Below, in pieces: positions 32,571-43,385 of a stretch of 64,000 nt of DNA. The stretch spans positions 1 through 64,000 of the forward strand of contig JAFISE010000018.1 of the NCBI GenBank assembly GCA_022560025.1. The letters are read 5' to 3'. The notes below the pieces were generated by a model. That model was not told the DNA's origin and did no database searches. It was given only the letters and a program-made list of their open reading frames with translations. This DNA is from Stagonosporopsis chrysanthemi. Taxonomy: Eukaryota > Ascomycota > Dothideomycetes > Pleosporales > Didymellaceae. The translations under genes were made by a program, and so were the position numbers. The stretch's first letter is position 1; every line of letters begins with the position of its first letter.

Positions 32571-34400
32571 ATGCCCGCGACACAGGCGACTATCTCAGAA
32601 GCGGACGACTCTAAGACTGTCAGACTGCACATTACTCCGCTCAAGCCCGAGCTGCTGAAGGTATACCTTGCGCCGTCAGTCTTACCACTCGCGCGCAACG
32701 TCTCCTACCACACCGTTGAGACGTTCCCGGAAAAGGGATTTGGCTACGTCGAGTTGCCAGAGCACGAGGCGCAGAGGATCAGGAAGAAGCTCAACGGCAC
32801 CACGTTGAAGGGCTCGAAAGTGCGCATCGAGATGGCCAAGCCAGAGAAGCGCAAGGTGCGGGAAGAGGCCGACGCCGAGGATAAGCCTGCGAAGCGTTCA
32901 AAGAAGGACAAGAAAGAGAAGAAGGACAAGTCAGACAAGTCGGAGAAGAGGCAGAGGTCGCCTGGTGTCTTTGACGGCGTGGAGCTGCCGGCTGACCGCA
33001 AAGTCAAGCGTGGCTGGACAGAGCCTGCGTCAGCGAAGAGCAAGAGCAGCAAAGAGAAGAAAGAAAAGAAGAGCAAAGAAGACAAGCACCAGTCCAAGCC
33101 GTCCAAGTACACCAAGGAGCCTGAGCTGCTGTTCAAAGCCAAGCTGGAGCCCGTTGCGGCGACTGAGCACACACACAAGGAGAAGAAGAAGGACAAGAAG
33201 GACAAGAAAGAGCGCAAGACCAAGACTAAGGAAGTTGTTGTCCATGAGTTCGAGAAGAACAGCAAGACGCCTTCGTTCCTCAAGGTAGCCAAGGTCTCGA
33301 CCGAGAAAAAGCCGCCAGTTGACTACATTGATGGTGTCGGCTGGGTGGATGAGGATGGCGAGGTGGTCGAGCCTGAGACGAAGAAGGCAGCGCACAGCAG
33401 AGTATTGCAGCTCGTCGATGGCCAGCCGCTGAAAGAGCCGCCGCCAACAGACTCTCAGGGCCGGCCGATCGTGAAGAAGGATGCGCCTAAACCAGCCAAG
33501 AAAGAAAAGAAGAAAAAGGCCACACCACCACCAGAGCCATCCGAGTCTGAGCTGGACGACGAATCAAGCGTCGTGTCAAGTTCATCCGAAGAAGACGAGG
33601 ACTCCTCAGATCCAGACGACGACGCCTCAGCCTCCGACTCCGACTCCAACTCCGACTCCAACTCCGACTCCAACTCCGACTCAAACGCACCCAGAAAAGC
33701 CACCACCTCACGCACCCCCTCCCCAGCCCAGCACAACCCCACCACCCCCTCCTCCACCGCAGCCACAGCCCCCACAGAATCCAAAAAAATTCACCCCCTC
33801 GAAGCCCTCTTCAAACGCGCCCCACCCCCGTCCCTCACAACCCCCGCCAAACCCCCACCCATAAACACAACCTTCTCCTTCTTCGACAACGCCACCACTT
33901 CCCCGCCCGCGGCATCCACCGAAGCCGCCGCCGACGACAACGCCCCCGTCACCCCCTTCACGCAGCGCGACCTGGAGTGGCGCGGCCTGCGCAGCGCCGC
34001 GCCCACGCCCGACACGGCGGCCATTGGGCGCCGCTTCAGCTTTGACTGGCGCAAGGGGAGCCAGGAAGGTGATGATGCCGAGGACGAGGATGAGCTGAGC
34101 GATGCGGGGGTGAGGGCCGAGGCGGTGTTGAGTTTGAACACGCGGGCGAACCAGGGGCCGGGGTTGGCGGGGGTCGTGGTGGGGGAGGATGCGGACGCGG
34201 ATGCATATGCGGACAAGGGTGCTGGTGCTGGTGCTGCTGGGGAGGAGGCCGAAGGCAAGAAAGAGGACTCTGAGTTTCGCGCGTGGTTCTGGGAGCACCG
34301 TGGCGATATCAATCGTGCGTGGAAGAAGAGGAGGAGGGAGGCCTTGAAGGCGAAGAGGCAGGTGGAGAATAGGAAGATGACGGGGCGGAGGGCCGTGTAG
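32571..34400 (+). CDS. Nucleolar RRM protein, NOL8-like
   Basis: Intronless, 609 aa from the ATG at 32571. Residues about 17-92 form an RNA-recognition motif (TVRLHITPLKPELL, then GFGYVELPEHEAQRIRKKLN and LKGSKVRIEMAKPE). A very long Lys/Glu/Ser-rich region follows, with repeated KKDKKEKKDK-type clusters, nuclear localisation candidates, an acidic Ser/Asp tract (about 325-375, SDSNSDSN repeats) and Pro-rich linkers. The C-terminal block FRAWFWEHRGDINRAWKKRR plus KRQVENRK is conserved in fungal relatives of human NOL8, a nucleolar protein needed for ribosome biogenesis. The role in pre-rRNA processing is inferred from that family. Within the disordered region, codons for Asp-Ser-Asn-Ser are repeated as near-perfect 12-bp units around 33640-33685. 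Confidence 0.8.
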   Translation: MPATQATISEADDSKTVRLHITPLKPELLKVYLAPSVLPLARNVSYHTVETFPEKGFGYVELPEHEAQRIRKKLNGTTLKGSKVRIEMAKPEKRKVREEADAEDKPAKRSKKDKKEKKDKSDKSEKRQRSPGVFDGVELPADRKVKRGWTEPASAKSKSSKEKKEKKSKEDKHQSKPSKYTKEPELLFKAKLEPVAATEHTHKEKKKDKKDKKERKTKTKEVVVHEFEKNSKTPSFLKVAKVSTEKKPPVDYIDGVGWVDEDGEVVEPETKKAAHSRVLQLVDGQPLKEPPPTDSQGRPIVKKDAPKPAKKEKKKKATPPPEPSESELDDESSVVSSSSEEDEDSSDPDDDASASDSDSNSDSNSDSNSDSNAPRKATTSRTPSPAQHNPTTPSSTAATAPTESKKIHPLEALFKRAPPPSLTTPAKPPPINTTFSFFDNATTSPPAASTEAAADDNAPVTPFTQRDLEWRGLRSAAPTPDTAAIGRRFSFDWRKGSQEGDDAEDEDELSDAGVRAEAVLSLNTRANQGPGLAGVVVGEDADADAYADKGAGAGAAGEEAEGKKEDSEFRAWFWEHRGDINRAWKKRRREALKAKRQVENRKMTGRRAV

Positions 34401-35120
34401 CGATCGTATCGAGCGTAGCGAGCATTAGAGCATCAGTGTTGCGAGCATCAGAGCGTCAGTGTCGCGAGCATCAGCATTGGCATCAGCATTTCGTGCATCA
34501 GCCTCACAAGCATCAGCCAACCCATCCCAACCCATCAATGCCTATCTATGCCATGCCGCCCTTCCACGTCAATCAACGTACTCACATACCGCCCTGCCAA
34601 TCTGCAGACGAAGACGTGTGCAGCATTCACACTCTTGATCTTCTCCCTTCTTGATCTTCTCCCCTCTTGATCTTCTCCCCCACGTGCCCCCCATCCCCCC
34701 TCCCCAATTCCTTTAATATCTCCCCTCCTCTCTGCTCACTTCGGCTTACCTCCCTCCCTCTACTGCGTCTACCTGTATGGCCATCCAGCGACTCACCAGG
34801 ACCGAGCATGTCGCACACACCGGCTCCGGTCTTGACTCTGCTGTGTGAGATAGACTCATGGATGGGGGTGCTTGCGAGTGATTTCTGACAGGGGGAAACA
34901 CGTGGGTGTGATTCGGCTAGAATAGACTGGGATTGCTTGATCGCTAGAACGCGTACGACTATGAAATGGACTGAGATGGAGTGGACTGAGATGGAATGAA
35001 AATGAGATAGTAGAGCCAGCAGCAGCAATGATACCAGACACGCCGAAGCGCTCACACAGGACGAAAACAACCTGCAGCCGGCGGATGAGAGAAGCAATCA
35101 GTCGAGCTCAACACCACACA
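34401..35120. repeat. Repeat-rich intergenic region
   Basis: Three simple-repeat patches. An imperfect GAGCATCAG-type series lies at about 34425-34515. Three copies of a 16-17 bp TCTTGATCTTCTCCC unit lie at about 34633-34680, and copies of TGGACTGAGATGGA lie at about 34967-35000. No gene is seen. The flanking genes converge here. Confidence 0.7.
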
Positions 35121-35930
35121 TCACGCAGGCCCTGGCGCCCCGCTCCTCCCGCGATTCCCCTCGTCGCGCCCCCTGATTGCGCGCTCCAACTCGCGGATCC
35201 GTTGCTTCAACGCCTCGTTCTCGCGCTTCACCTCCTCCAGCTCCGCGCGCTGCAGCGCCACCTCCTCGTACCGCGGCGTGCTCACAATGCTGCTGCTCCT
35301 GCGCATCTCGACGCCGCCGAGCCCCTGCTGGGAGCTGATGCTCTGGCGCCCGCTGTGGGGGACGCTGTGGCCGCCTCCGCCAACGACGGGCAGGGCACTG
35401 CTGCGCGACACGCTGCTGCTGCTGCGGTGGCGGCGCGAGGCCGTCGGGTGCGTGGCGCCCTGCAGCGGGGCGCCGGTGTGGGCTGCGCTGCCGGCGGGAT
35501 CGGTGACGTCGAGGAGCGCGTTGGAGGCGATGGAGGAGGTGGTTGAGGCTACAGAGGCCGAGTGCGCGCGCAGCACGGAGAGCTCGCGGGTGAGTCGGTT
35601 GACGACGGCTTCTTGCTCTTTCTCGAGCTCGAGGTGCATTTCGGCGGCTGTCATGGGGCGCGGGTGCCGCATGGGGATGTTGCCTGCGTCGGCGCTGGGG
35701 AGGCCGGGCGAGAGCGGTGGAAAGGCGTGCGTGTGTTGGGATGAAGGGATGGTGCCGCCAGGTGAAGCCAGAGGCAGCGGCGGTGGACTCATGGGGTAGA
35801 TCTGGGAGGCCCGTCGCGAGGCTGGTGTCGAGTTCTGGCGAGAGTTGGATGCGCCGGTCTGCGTGTGCGAGGGATTGCTTGTGATGCTCGGGCGTGGAGA
35901 CACTGGGACGGAATTCAGGTCTGGCGCCAT
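35121..35930 (-). CDS. Ser/Pro-rich coiled-coil protein (269 aa)
   Basis: Start at the ATG 35930 (MAPDLNSVPVSPRPSITS). The frame is open upstream but offers no earlier ATG. The first 90 residues are Ser/Pro/Arg-rich with many possible phosphorylation sites (SRRAS, PMSPPPLPL, PPLSPGLPS). A conserved helix follows (HPRPMTAAEMHLELEKEQEA, then VVNRLTRELSVLRAHSA). A second low-complexity part (SRRHRSSSSVSRSS) leads to a C-terminal coiled coil (LQRAELEEVKRENEALKQRI, then RELERAIRGR). The two helices could form a parallel dimer. The architecture is conserved among Pezizomycotina in my recollection, but no function is established. A GTT trinucleotide run at about 35970-35995 lies in its 5' region. 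Confidence 0.75.
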   Translation of the reverse strand: MAPDLNSVPVSPRPSITSNPSHTQTGASNSRQNSTPASRRASQIYPMSPPPLPLASPGGTIPSSQHTHAFPPLSPGLPSADAGNIPMRHPRPMTAAEMHLELEKEQEAVVNRLTRELSVLRAHSASVASTTSSIASNALLDVTDPAGSAAHTGAPLQGATHPTASRRHRSSSSVSRSSALPVVGGGGHSVPHSGRQSISSQQGLGGVEMRRSSSIVSTPRYEEVALQRAELEEVKRENEALKQRIRELERAIRGRDEGNRGRSGAPGPA

Positions 35931-36686
35931 GATGTTTGTATTGTCATGGAATGTCTCTCTTTCTGGCTTGGGTGTTGTTGTTGTTGTTGTTGTGGTGAAT
36001 GGTTGTACCCCACCGTAATGTGTTGGCACTTATACAAGGATGGACGCTGCTGGGTACGCGTTAGAGCTCGTGGCGTGGTGCGAACAGGCGACGCGTCGAG
36101 GACGTGATGATCCGCGTCGTTGAAATGGGGCGGCGCTGCGGTTGGCAGAGGGAGAGGTTGCCGCAGGCGCGACCGATGAGGGGCAGCTGCATCAGCTAAC
36201 CAGCAGGCCCATGTTGAGTGGATGCGTCGTGCAGTGAGGCGACACTGTCCGTTATGAGCTCCCTGCACTTGGCCGCGAAAGCTTGTTTGAACGGTGTTGG
36301 TCGAAAGAAGTGCTTTGCATCGCATTGGTGGCCAGTCAGCCCACCAAACTCATCAATCTGATGCCACCATTCCACATACAGGCTAGTAAGGCTGGTGTTC
36401 AACAGGTGCGATTTGTTCATTGACGCATACATCATCAAACTTCTACTGCTCACCCTCCACACCTCTGGACGCGGTGCTTCCTCTCCTCCCACTGCTCTGC
36501 TTCCGCACATGCGGTGCTAGCATGGCCTTGGCAGACTCTATCGCTTCGTTGATGCCCTGAGCTGTCTGCTCAATTATCCGCAGAAATGCTTTTCCATAAT
36601 GCCGTAAACCCCCAACTCCAAGCCGGATGCTCTATCTCGATTTGGCCAAGGATATCTCTGAAGTGCCTCCATGTCGTGTAAACGCT
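35931..36686. other. Intergenic, upstream of the coiled-coil gene
   Basis: Contains a short (GTT) tract near 35970-35995 and otherwise no recognisable feature. Confidence 0.4.
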
Positions 36687-38214
36687 CTAGTAAGTGCGAG
36701 CCAGGTTCCTGAGGTACCAGTCGACAAGTTTCCGGCCAACCTTTGCCTCGGAGACGTGGATGAGGTCCTGTTGAGTATTAGTCGTAGCGCTCGTTGAATC
36801 AGATTTCAGTGTACTTACACCCTCCATGGCGTAGTCAAGATCGCCGGCAGAGACAACGTCACCCTCGAGCAGACCGCCCTCGTTCCACCTAATCTGCTTG
36901 TTCCTCTGCTTGTTGACGAGCAGCCAACACCTCAGCTTCTCGGGCTCAACCTCGAGGAACCCAGCGAGCTTCTTCAGGTCCATGGTGGTGTAGAGCTTGA
37001 GGTAGCTCTTGACGGTGGGCGACATCATGTTGTTCTTGACGTCGTCCATGAAGATCCTCAGGTGGTGCTCGAGAGGGTCGATGTTGACCTCCGGGTTGTC
37101 AAAGTCGGGGGGTGTGGGGCTGATGAACTTGGGGCAAGCGGTGCGGAACAGCTCCTCGAACAGAGGCAGCGACTCGGGGCCGCCACGCTGCAGCTTGTTG
37201 AACTGCTCGCCGTACTTTTCGCGGAGGGCGGTGTGGATGGTGTCGTCGAGCCTGGTAGGCTGGAAGGCAACGCAGATGGCGACGAGTGCGTACATCTGGT
37301 CGTTCTTCTTGGTGATGGAGTCGTACTGGGCATTCTTCTGGAAGTTCTTGGTCCTCGAGACGTAGACGAGGATGTGGGAGAACATGCGGATGGCGTCGGT
37401 GTAGCGGCGCATCATCATGTACGAGAAACCAACATAGTAGTATGTGGTGAAGTGGGCGGCCATGACGCGGGCGAACTGGGCCTTCTTGTTGAGCTCGATG
37501 TCATCGAGGGTCTTGAGGGCGAGGCTGAAGTCGCCCAGCAGGCAGTGAACGCGCAGGAGGCCGATGATGGAGAAGTAGCCCAGCATCTTATACAGGGGCC
37601 GCTGGCCATAGTCGCCGGCGTACAGGTTCGAGTCCTCGCCGCGCTTCATGGCGGCCAGCTGCTCGTTGATCTGCGAGCGCTGGATCAGCGAGTAGAGGAC
37701 ATTGAGGACGCTGTAGCAGCCCCAGGTGTTGGGGTTCTCGCGCAGGAGCTGGATCTCCTCAGGGTTGTCGTTCTTGAGGGCGACCTTCTGGCGGTAGCTG
37801 CAGAAGCTGTTGAACTGGTAGATGAACTCGTCGATGACGTCCCATGCCCAGTAGTACTGCGGCGTGTCAGCGGGGCGGCAATGGAGCGCACACGCGGCGG
37901 CGCGCGGTGCAGGTGCAGGTGCAGGTGCAGGTGCAGGGTCTTCTTACGTTGGGGACCTCGAGGTCGACGGGGCCGTCCGAGTTGAGGATGTAGTGGAACA
38001 GGTTGCAGTAGTTGTCGTAGCTGGCGAACTTGGTCTCCAGCGTCGCCTGGAACTCGAGCGGGGTCGCGGCGGCCTGCAGCTGGGCGTGGATGTCCTGGTT
38101 GCTGCCGATCGAGGGCATGCGGTCGAGGTCCTCGCCGTCGTACTGGACCTGCTCGCGGAACTCGCCGGCCGCGACTTCCTCGTCGGCGTCCGAATCGCCC
38201 TGGAAGCGGCTCAT
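36687..38214 (-). CDS. Eukaryotic translation initiation factor 3 subunit L
   Basis: Three exons, 38214-37948, 37856-36819 and 36767-36687, give 461 aa, the usual length of fungal eIF3l. Intron 1 is 91 nt (GTAAGA...CGCAG) and carries five tandem copies of TGCAGG/CCTGCA. Intron 2 is 51 nt (GTAAGT...CAACAG). Recognisable blocks include LFHYILNSDGPVDLEVPN, YYWAWDVIDEFIYQFNSFC, GYFSIIGLLRVHCLLGD, YYYVGFSYMMMRRYTDAIR, the PCI-like region (SYLKLYTTMDLKKLAGFLEV) and the invariant end HVSEAKVGRKLVDWYLRNLA. eIF3l is part of the peripheral eIF3 module that joins the 40S ribosome; it is absent from budding yeast but kept in filamentous fungi. The gene is transcribed divergently from the EthD gene. Confidence 0.96.
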
Positions 38215-38745
38215 GGTGCGGTGCTGCGTGCGGCGGGCGGCGGGCGGGGCAGGCGTCGATGTGCTGGGCGTGCTGAGCGATGGCGTGGCGGCGGCGGCGT
38301 CGTGGTGGTCGAGGTCGATGAGGCTCCCCGCACAAGAATTCGCACAAACAATTCGCAGCCAAAGTGCGTTGCTTGGCGCCTGAGGGGCTAGGGCCCGCGC
38401 TGCGAGGGCTGGCTGCGCTGGCCAATCAGGCGCGCCGGGCCTGTTTCATGCCTGGGTCGGCGCGACTCACCATGGACGTCCTCTGTCTCCGTTTGTCGTG
38501 GTAGCAGGTCTGGCGAGACGAGTCCCGCCTGTGCCGTGCTCGCGGAGAGAGATCCTGCGCGCCAGCCTGCCCGTCGCCGCATCATGAGCACCAGCGCGCG
38601 AGGCTAGGCCGCTGGCTGGATCCGTCGCCTGGCAGAATGGGCACACTTATTAAAGCCTACCGTCTTCCACGAGGCTTCTGGAAGTGCCTCCCGCCCGTCA
38701 AACGCCCAGCTGCCCCCTTCACAGTGACTCCAGGACACTGCCGCC
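38215..38745. promoter_or_regulatory. Shared divergent promoter region (531 bp)
   Basis: Lies between the start codons of eIF3l (minus) and the EthD-domain gene (plus). GC-rich; no specific sites claimed. Confidence 0.45.
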
Positions 38746-39237
38746 ATGGCCTACACCATCCTGCTGTTTGTCACACGGAGACCAGACCTCTCGCCTGAAG
38801 AGTTCAAAGACCACTATGAACACGTGCACATCCCCCTCGCCCAGCGCCTCTGCGCCGGCACCTGGCCCTCCAAGTTCACACGGCAATACCTGGCCCGCAT
38901 CACGCGCAAAGGCTTTGGAGGCCCAAACAACCCAGACCGGCCGCCGCTGCTGCTGCGCGGAGACGCCGACGTCATCGACTACGACGTCGTCTCGGAGATG
39001 ACCTTTGACAGCGAGCGCGCCTTCCAGGCCTTCTACAAGAGAGTCTATGAAAAGGACGTCGCTGCCAGGCTCGCCGCAGACGAAACAGAGTTCCTGGAGC
39101 TGGGCAAGACGCGCGTCATCGTCGTCGGCGAGACCATCACCACAGAGCACGGCGTCACCAGGACCGTCAAGAACTCGGTACGCAACAACAACGACACCTC
39201 CGAGGACAGTGAAGGCAGCTCGAGCGGGCAAAGCTGA
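38746..39237 (+). CDS. EthD-domain (dimeric alpha/beta barrel) protein
   Basis: Intronless, 163 aa, from the ATG at 38746 in a GCCGCCATGG context. The EthD-type ferredoxin-like fold covers about residues 2-120: YTILLFVTRRPDLSPEEFKD, then HYEHVHIPLAQRL, YDVVSEMTFDSERAFQAFY and a KTRVIVVGE strand. Residues of the YxxxHxP helix are kept (HYEHVHIP). Fungal EthD proteins act in secondary metabolite pathways or unknown small-molecule reactions; no biosynthetic genes surround this one, so no pathway is inferred. The last 25 residues are Ser/Asn/Glu-rich and disordered. Cytosolic, no signal. Confidence 0.85.
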   Translation: MAYTILLFVTRRPDLSPEEFKDHYEHVHIPLAQRLCAGTWPSKFTRQYLARITRKGFGGPNNPDRPPLLLRGDADVIDYDVVSEMTFDSERAFQAFYKRVYEKDVAARLAADETEFLELGKTRVIVVGETITTEHGVTRTVKNSVRNNNDTSEDSEGSSSGQS

Positions 39238-39665
39238 AGAGGTCACGTGGACACGGCGTTGGACGGTTGTTTTGGCATTCGGATTGGACGGTGGGCCCAC
39301 TATTGGAAGGATTCTGGCGTTACTTCGATGCTCGATGCTCGATGCTCGATGCTCGGTTAATACGATGTTTTATTGGTGCATGCAATACCTGGCACATGTT
39401 CCCACTCGAATGAGGACTTTTGCCGGAATTTGCCGGCGACATGGTCGTCTTCGGGGTCTTTATCTCGTTCTAGGCGGACATGGGATGTTTGGCAGGGTCA
39501 TATGGTAATTTAGCAGGGGAGCGGCTGTTTGGGTATTACCAGCTTCCATAATGAAACGCAATATGTTAAACAACACCAAAACCGCTTCAAGATCCTGGAA
39601 CAACATGAAGACTGCCCAAAAAGACTGCCTCAACACTAACACATGTCTGAACTACCTAAACAGCA
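39238..39665. repeat. Intergenic with a 7-bp tandem repeat
   Basis: About four tandem copies of CGATGCT at 39325-39355. No gene is seen in the rest. The flanking genes converge. Confidence 0.6.
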
Positions 39666-40907
39666 CTACTCCCTACTCCCCTCATTATCCCCCGAACGCG
39701 GATTATCCAGCTTCGAGTGCCTATACTCATAATGCCAATCACTCCGCTGTATATCGCTTCTGACCTGATAATTCTCCTCGGCATCAACCAGCGTCTGCAT
39801 ATCCAAATCCACCACAATCATGCCCTCGGCCGCACTGCCCAGTTTCGCCAAGGGCCCTACAAACGGCACCGTAACCTGCCATCATCAGCATAGCCCTCCC
39901 ATACAACGTCAAAAACGCCGCAGAGAGAAAAGACAGAAACTCGTTCGAAAAGGGAGGATCAAGAAAAGGACAAGACAATAGAAAAGATTCACAAACGCAC
40001 CTGACTCAACCCCGCATACCCCTTCCCCGGCGGCCCCCCTGCATTTGCAAACACAACCGCACACGTATTCTCAAACGCGCGCGCGGTGAGCATGGAGTCG
40101 AGGAACAGCGCCTCGGACGCCGGGTTGCGCGCCAGCCCCGCGGCGTTGCAGTCGTTGAGCGTCCAGAACGTCGGGATGATGATGATTTGCGCCCCTGCGG
40201 CGATGAGCTCGCGGAACGCCTCCGGGAACGCCAGGTCCCAGCAGATCAGCAGCCCGACTTTGCCGAGGGGGGTCGAGATGACTTCGTGCGGGGCGTGCGT
40301 TGAGGAGGTGAGGTGGGAGCGTTCGGGGCCCCTGGGGTGTGGTGTTAGCGCGTTGAGGGGGGAGGGGGTGGGGGTGGGGGTGGGGGAGGAGGATGGGAGA
40401 GGAGATGATTGGAGTAGAAAGGAGCGGAGAGAAGAAAGCATGTCATAGAATGAAACGGAAAGCAAAAACGCACCATAAGTTCTTCTTCACGTACTTCCCC
40501 CTCACTTCCCCCTCCCTCCCAATAAAGTACGCCACATTCAACAACCTCCCTTCCTCCTCTTCATCTCCTCCTGGATGCCCCTCAACAATCGTCCCGGGGA
40601 CAATACAAATCCCACAATCCCGTGCCAACTCTTGATACCTCTTGAGATACGTCTCCCACTGGTCGCACAGCCCGGCGAACGCTGGATCCTTAGGCAGCCA
40701 ATTGGTGAGATGGTATTCTGGGAGCACAGCTAGCTCGGCGCCTTGAGCAGCTGCGGAGCGGATGAAGTTTGCGGCTTTGGCGAAGTTGTGCTCAGGGTCC
40801 AATGGCTTTGGGAGAAGATGAGTATGCCGTCATCGTGAGAGGATTTTTGTGGAGAGGCGTACTTTAGGGTATAGCTGGATTACTGCGACTTTAATTGTGG
40901 ATGCCAT
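39666..40907 (-). CDS. Carbon-nitrogen hydrolase (nitrilase superfamily)
   Basis: Four exons, 40907-40863, 40805-40474, 40331-40001 and 39875-39666, give 305 aa. The introns are 57, 142 and 125 nt; the second contains a CCCCCAC repeat. The start MASTIKVAVIQLYPK is in a small first exon. The catalytic triad of the superfamily is visible: Glu in LAVLPEYHLTNW (about E45), Lys in GKYVKKNLW (about K122), and the nucleophile Cys in LLICWDLAFPEAF (about C156). The Ile-rich strand AQIIIIPTFWTLND and LTARAFENTCAVVFANAGGP are also typical. These enzymes cleave non-peptide C-N bonds in amides, carbamoyl compounds or nitriles, with ammonia release. The motif set fits an amidase or carbamoylase rather than a true nitrilase, but substrate is not deducible. 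Confidence 0.88.
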
Positions 40908-41428
40908 TGTGTGATCTGAACTTAGAAGTGATGAATAGGAACTAGGAGAGTAGTGTCAAATCAGACGGTTTGGTACGATGCTCGAATGAAGATGGGGTAA
41001 GCTCCTCCATTGACGCTAAACCCCACTCTATCATGATTGGCCAATTCCACATACACCCTGACCAAGTCAGTCAACATACTTGGCGATCACTGTACGCTGT
41101 TCAGTGGTAGATAGCTTGATTCATTACATCGTAGAAGACGCGCTGGAGAGACAGTAGGTATCTAGGTGCTGGCGATGAAGATGATTTCCAAATACCATAA
41201 AACCAAGTAGGAGACACGCCAAAAACCAAGTGTACCACACATATGAGGAGGGCCTGCGACATCTGGCACACATGACTGTCGGCGCTGTATAACAAGAAGA
41301 ATGGCAGGCGGCAGGCATTGGCTTGTGAGGAGTTAGGACTGCGCGCTTGCCGTGTTGGCGTTATCGTGGAGTCGACTAAGGTCCTGGTAAGTCCGCCAGC
41401 TTTGTTCCCGTAGCTTTAACAAGACCTT
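40908..41428. other. Intergenic, no feature seen
   Basis: Upstream of the nitrilase gene and downstream of the RRM gene. No gene, repeat or RNA recognised. Confidence 0.4.
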
Positions 41429-42968
41429 TTAAGCTACAGCTGCATTTGCCCAGCTACTGTGCTCAATGCGAATGCCAGTGGGCTTGTACGATTCACTCTG
41501 AGAGTCGGAGTCAAACTCTGAGCCAGTATCGAGGACTGCGTAGGTGTTCGTCACTGGAAGCGCCATCGCGGGGATACGCATGACGGACGGACGGGCCCTC
41601 GTACCATGCTGTGGCAATGGAGCGGCGCATTCGTCAAGACCCCAGTCGATCCGCGTTCCTTTATAGATCGTGCGAGACATCATGCAGGCCCTGGCGGAGA
41701 GTGCGTTGTGAATCGAGTTGATCGAGATGTGTACATCTTTGTCCTTGAAGTAGACGTCCACAACAACGAGGTTGTGGATGTGATCCAGATGGTCTCGGAT
41801 CTGCTCTTCAGTGGTTCTGCCAGCCGCGCCACGCACGATGAGATTTCTCGAAGCCCCCCCAGCGATCTTGTGAGCGACACGAGGGGGGACGTGGAAATGG
41901 CGATCAGCCCAGCGAAATTCAAGCTATTTCCATGTTAGCTTGCCCGTACAAGAGGACTGGAGGCTTTGGGGACATACACGCTTAGCATGTAAGTAGATGT
42001 CATTGCGCTTGACATATCCCAGGAATTCAGCCGCGCCTTCAACAAAGGACACAGCGACGGAGCCGTCATTGCGAAAGAAAATGTCGAGCAGTCGCCCTCC
42101 ACGAATGATCCCAGCGATGTCTTTGTGAGAGGTACGCTCCGCAATATTGCTGATGAGAATCGTGCGTTGATCATGTATGGGGATGCGGTCGCAAGGTTCC
42201 CTCTCTGGCCTGTAATCCTGCTCTTCTTCCAGACTATTGTCACCGCAGGGTTCATTCTGGTCGTTGTTGAGTGTGCGATGCAATGGTCGAGGCCTAGCTA
42301 AGTCGAGATGATCATTGCCGATCTCTGTATCGTCTGAAATTGGTGTGCTGTCATTATTGTAAGACCTCTGCGTCGAGCAGTCGTTGTCGTAGGAAGTTGG
42401 TGGTGTGGATGGGACAGCTGTCTGTTCCCAGGAGGTCGTCCCTGGGCTGCGTTCGGACTGGGCATGGTTGTGATTCGTGGCTTCGCTTTCACCAAGGAGA
42501 AGCGTGTTCAGGGCGTCCATCGTGAAGCCGCCACGAAACAGTGCATTCTTTAGCAGAGCTTCAGGCTATCAGTAGGTTATCGCGGGTCGAAAGGTCTTGA
42601 CATACCATATTCTTGGCTGCACTGTTGCTAATTGGTTGTCAGTGACCATGCTGACAGACGTGCGCAGAGGAAGACAGGCAGAAAAGACAGCACGGAAGAA
42701 CAATCCAGACTTACCAGGTGAGCATACTCTGCCTTCGAGACGGTGACATTGCTCAGCATATCAGGCGCTAGCTTGAACTCCTGTCCAGAAGTGTGCTGGT
42801 CTTGAATTAGTGTGATGAAGATGCGGGTGCCTAAGGGAGCCGTACAAATCTAGCTCTATTTTTGCGCTGTCAGTAAGGACATCGGACTATGCACTAATCT
42901 GGACCAAGAAGTACTCACCTCTGAAGAAGAGCATCGAAGTAGGCCCTGCCTATGGTGATCGTAGCCAT
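41429..42968 (-). CDS. Two-RRM RNA-binding protein (Nrd1-like), six exons with micro-exons
   Basis: Exons: 42968-42919, 42855-42846 (10 nt), 42795-42715, 42621-42606 (16 nt), 42558-41978 and 41923-41429. Introns of 63, 50, 93, 47 and 54 nt all have GT-AG ends and every junction keeps phase, giving 410 aa. The assembled N-terminus reads MATITIGRAYFDALLQRARF, then HTSGQEFKL, VSKAEYAHLCSQEYALLKNA and FRGGF, a conserved opening of fungal relatives; the internal Met at 42520 is not the start. After a disordered region comes RRM1 (about 184-246, RTILISNIAERT to KRNDIYLHAKR) and then RRM2 (about 270-345, NLIVRG to MMSRTIYKGTRIDWGLDEC). Related proteins include Nrd1-type regulators of differentiation; mRNA-level control is inferred. 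Transcribed divergently from BCS1. Confidence 0.87.
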
Positions 42969-43385
42969 GGTGTGTAGGTTGGCAAGAGAAGAGAAGACCG
43001 GAGAGACCTTTTTGTATTGCGCGCAGAAGAAGGAAGAAAAGACATGGAGAAGGCTCCAGGGTCAAGCTTGGCTGACCGTTTGCTTGATATCAGTCTGGGG
43101 AAGGAGCGCCCCACTTTTCTGGAGGACGCGACGCCATGAGGACTCTCTTGATGTTACTGGAATACGAACAGCCAAAGACAGCTGTGGCGTAGCTGTGGCC
43201 CCCAAACGTTCATTTAAGCAATCGACCCCGATAGACAATAGATCAACAGATGCAAGATTGCCGGGTGGGTGTGAAGTGCTAGGGTCATGATCTGCCGCGG
43301 CACGCGGCTCTCAGTAGCTGTTCATTCTGGGCGTAGCGCCAATTCGCGGTCTCCCAAAGTTTTTGTGGCCGCCATGTGTCAAGCT
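42969..43385. promoter_or_regulatory. Shared divergent promoter region (417 bp)
   Basis: Between the start codons of the RRM gene (minus) and BCS1 (plus). If the BCS1 start is one of the upstream in-frame ATGs (43374 or 43287), the region is shorter. No sites are claimed. Confidence 0.4.

Noticed and set aside
33791..34312. Long minus-strand frame within the NOL8-like gene
   Set aside because: Antisense of a GC-rich low-complexity region; the sense frame has an RRM and a conserved C-terminal block.
41924..42520. Start of the two-RRM protein at the ATG at 42520
   Set aside because: Five upstream small exons join in phase and give a conserved N-terminus, so this Met is internal.
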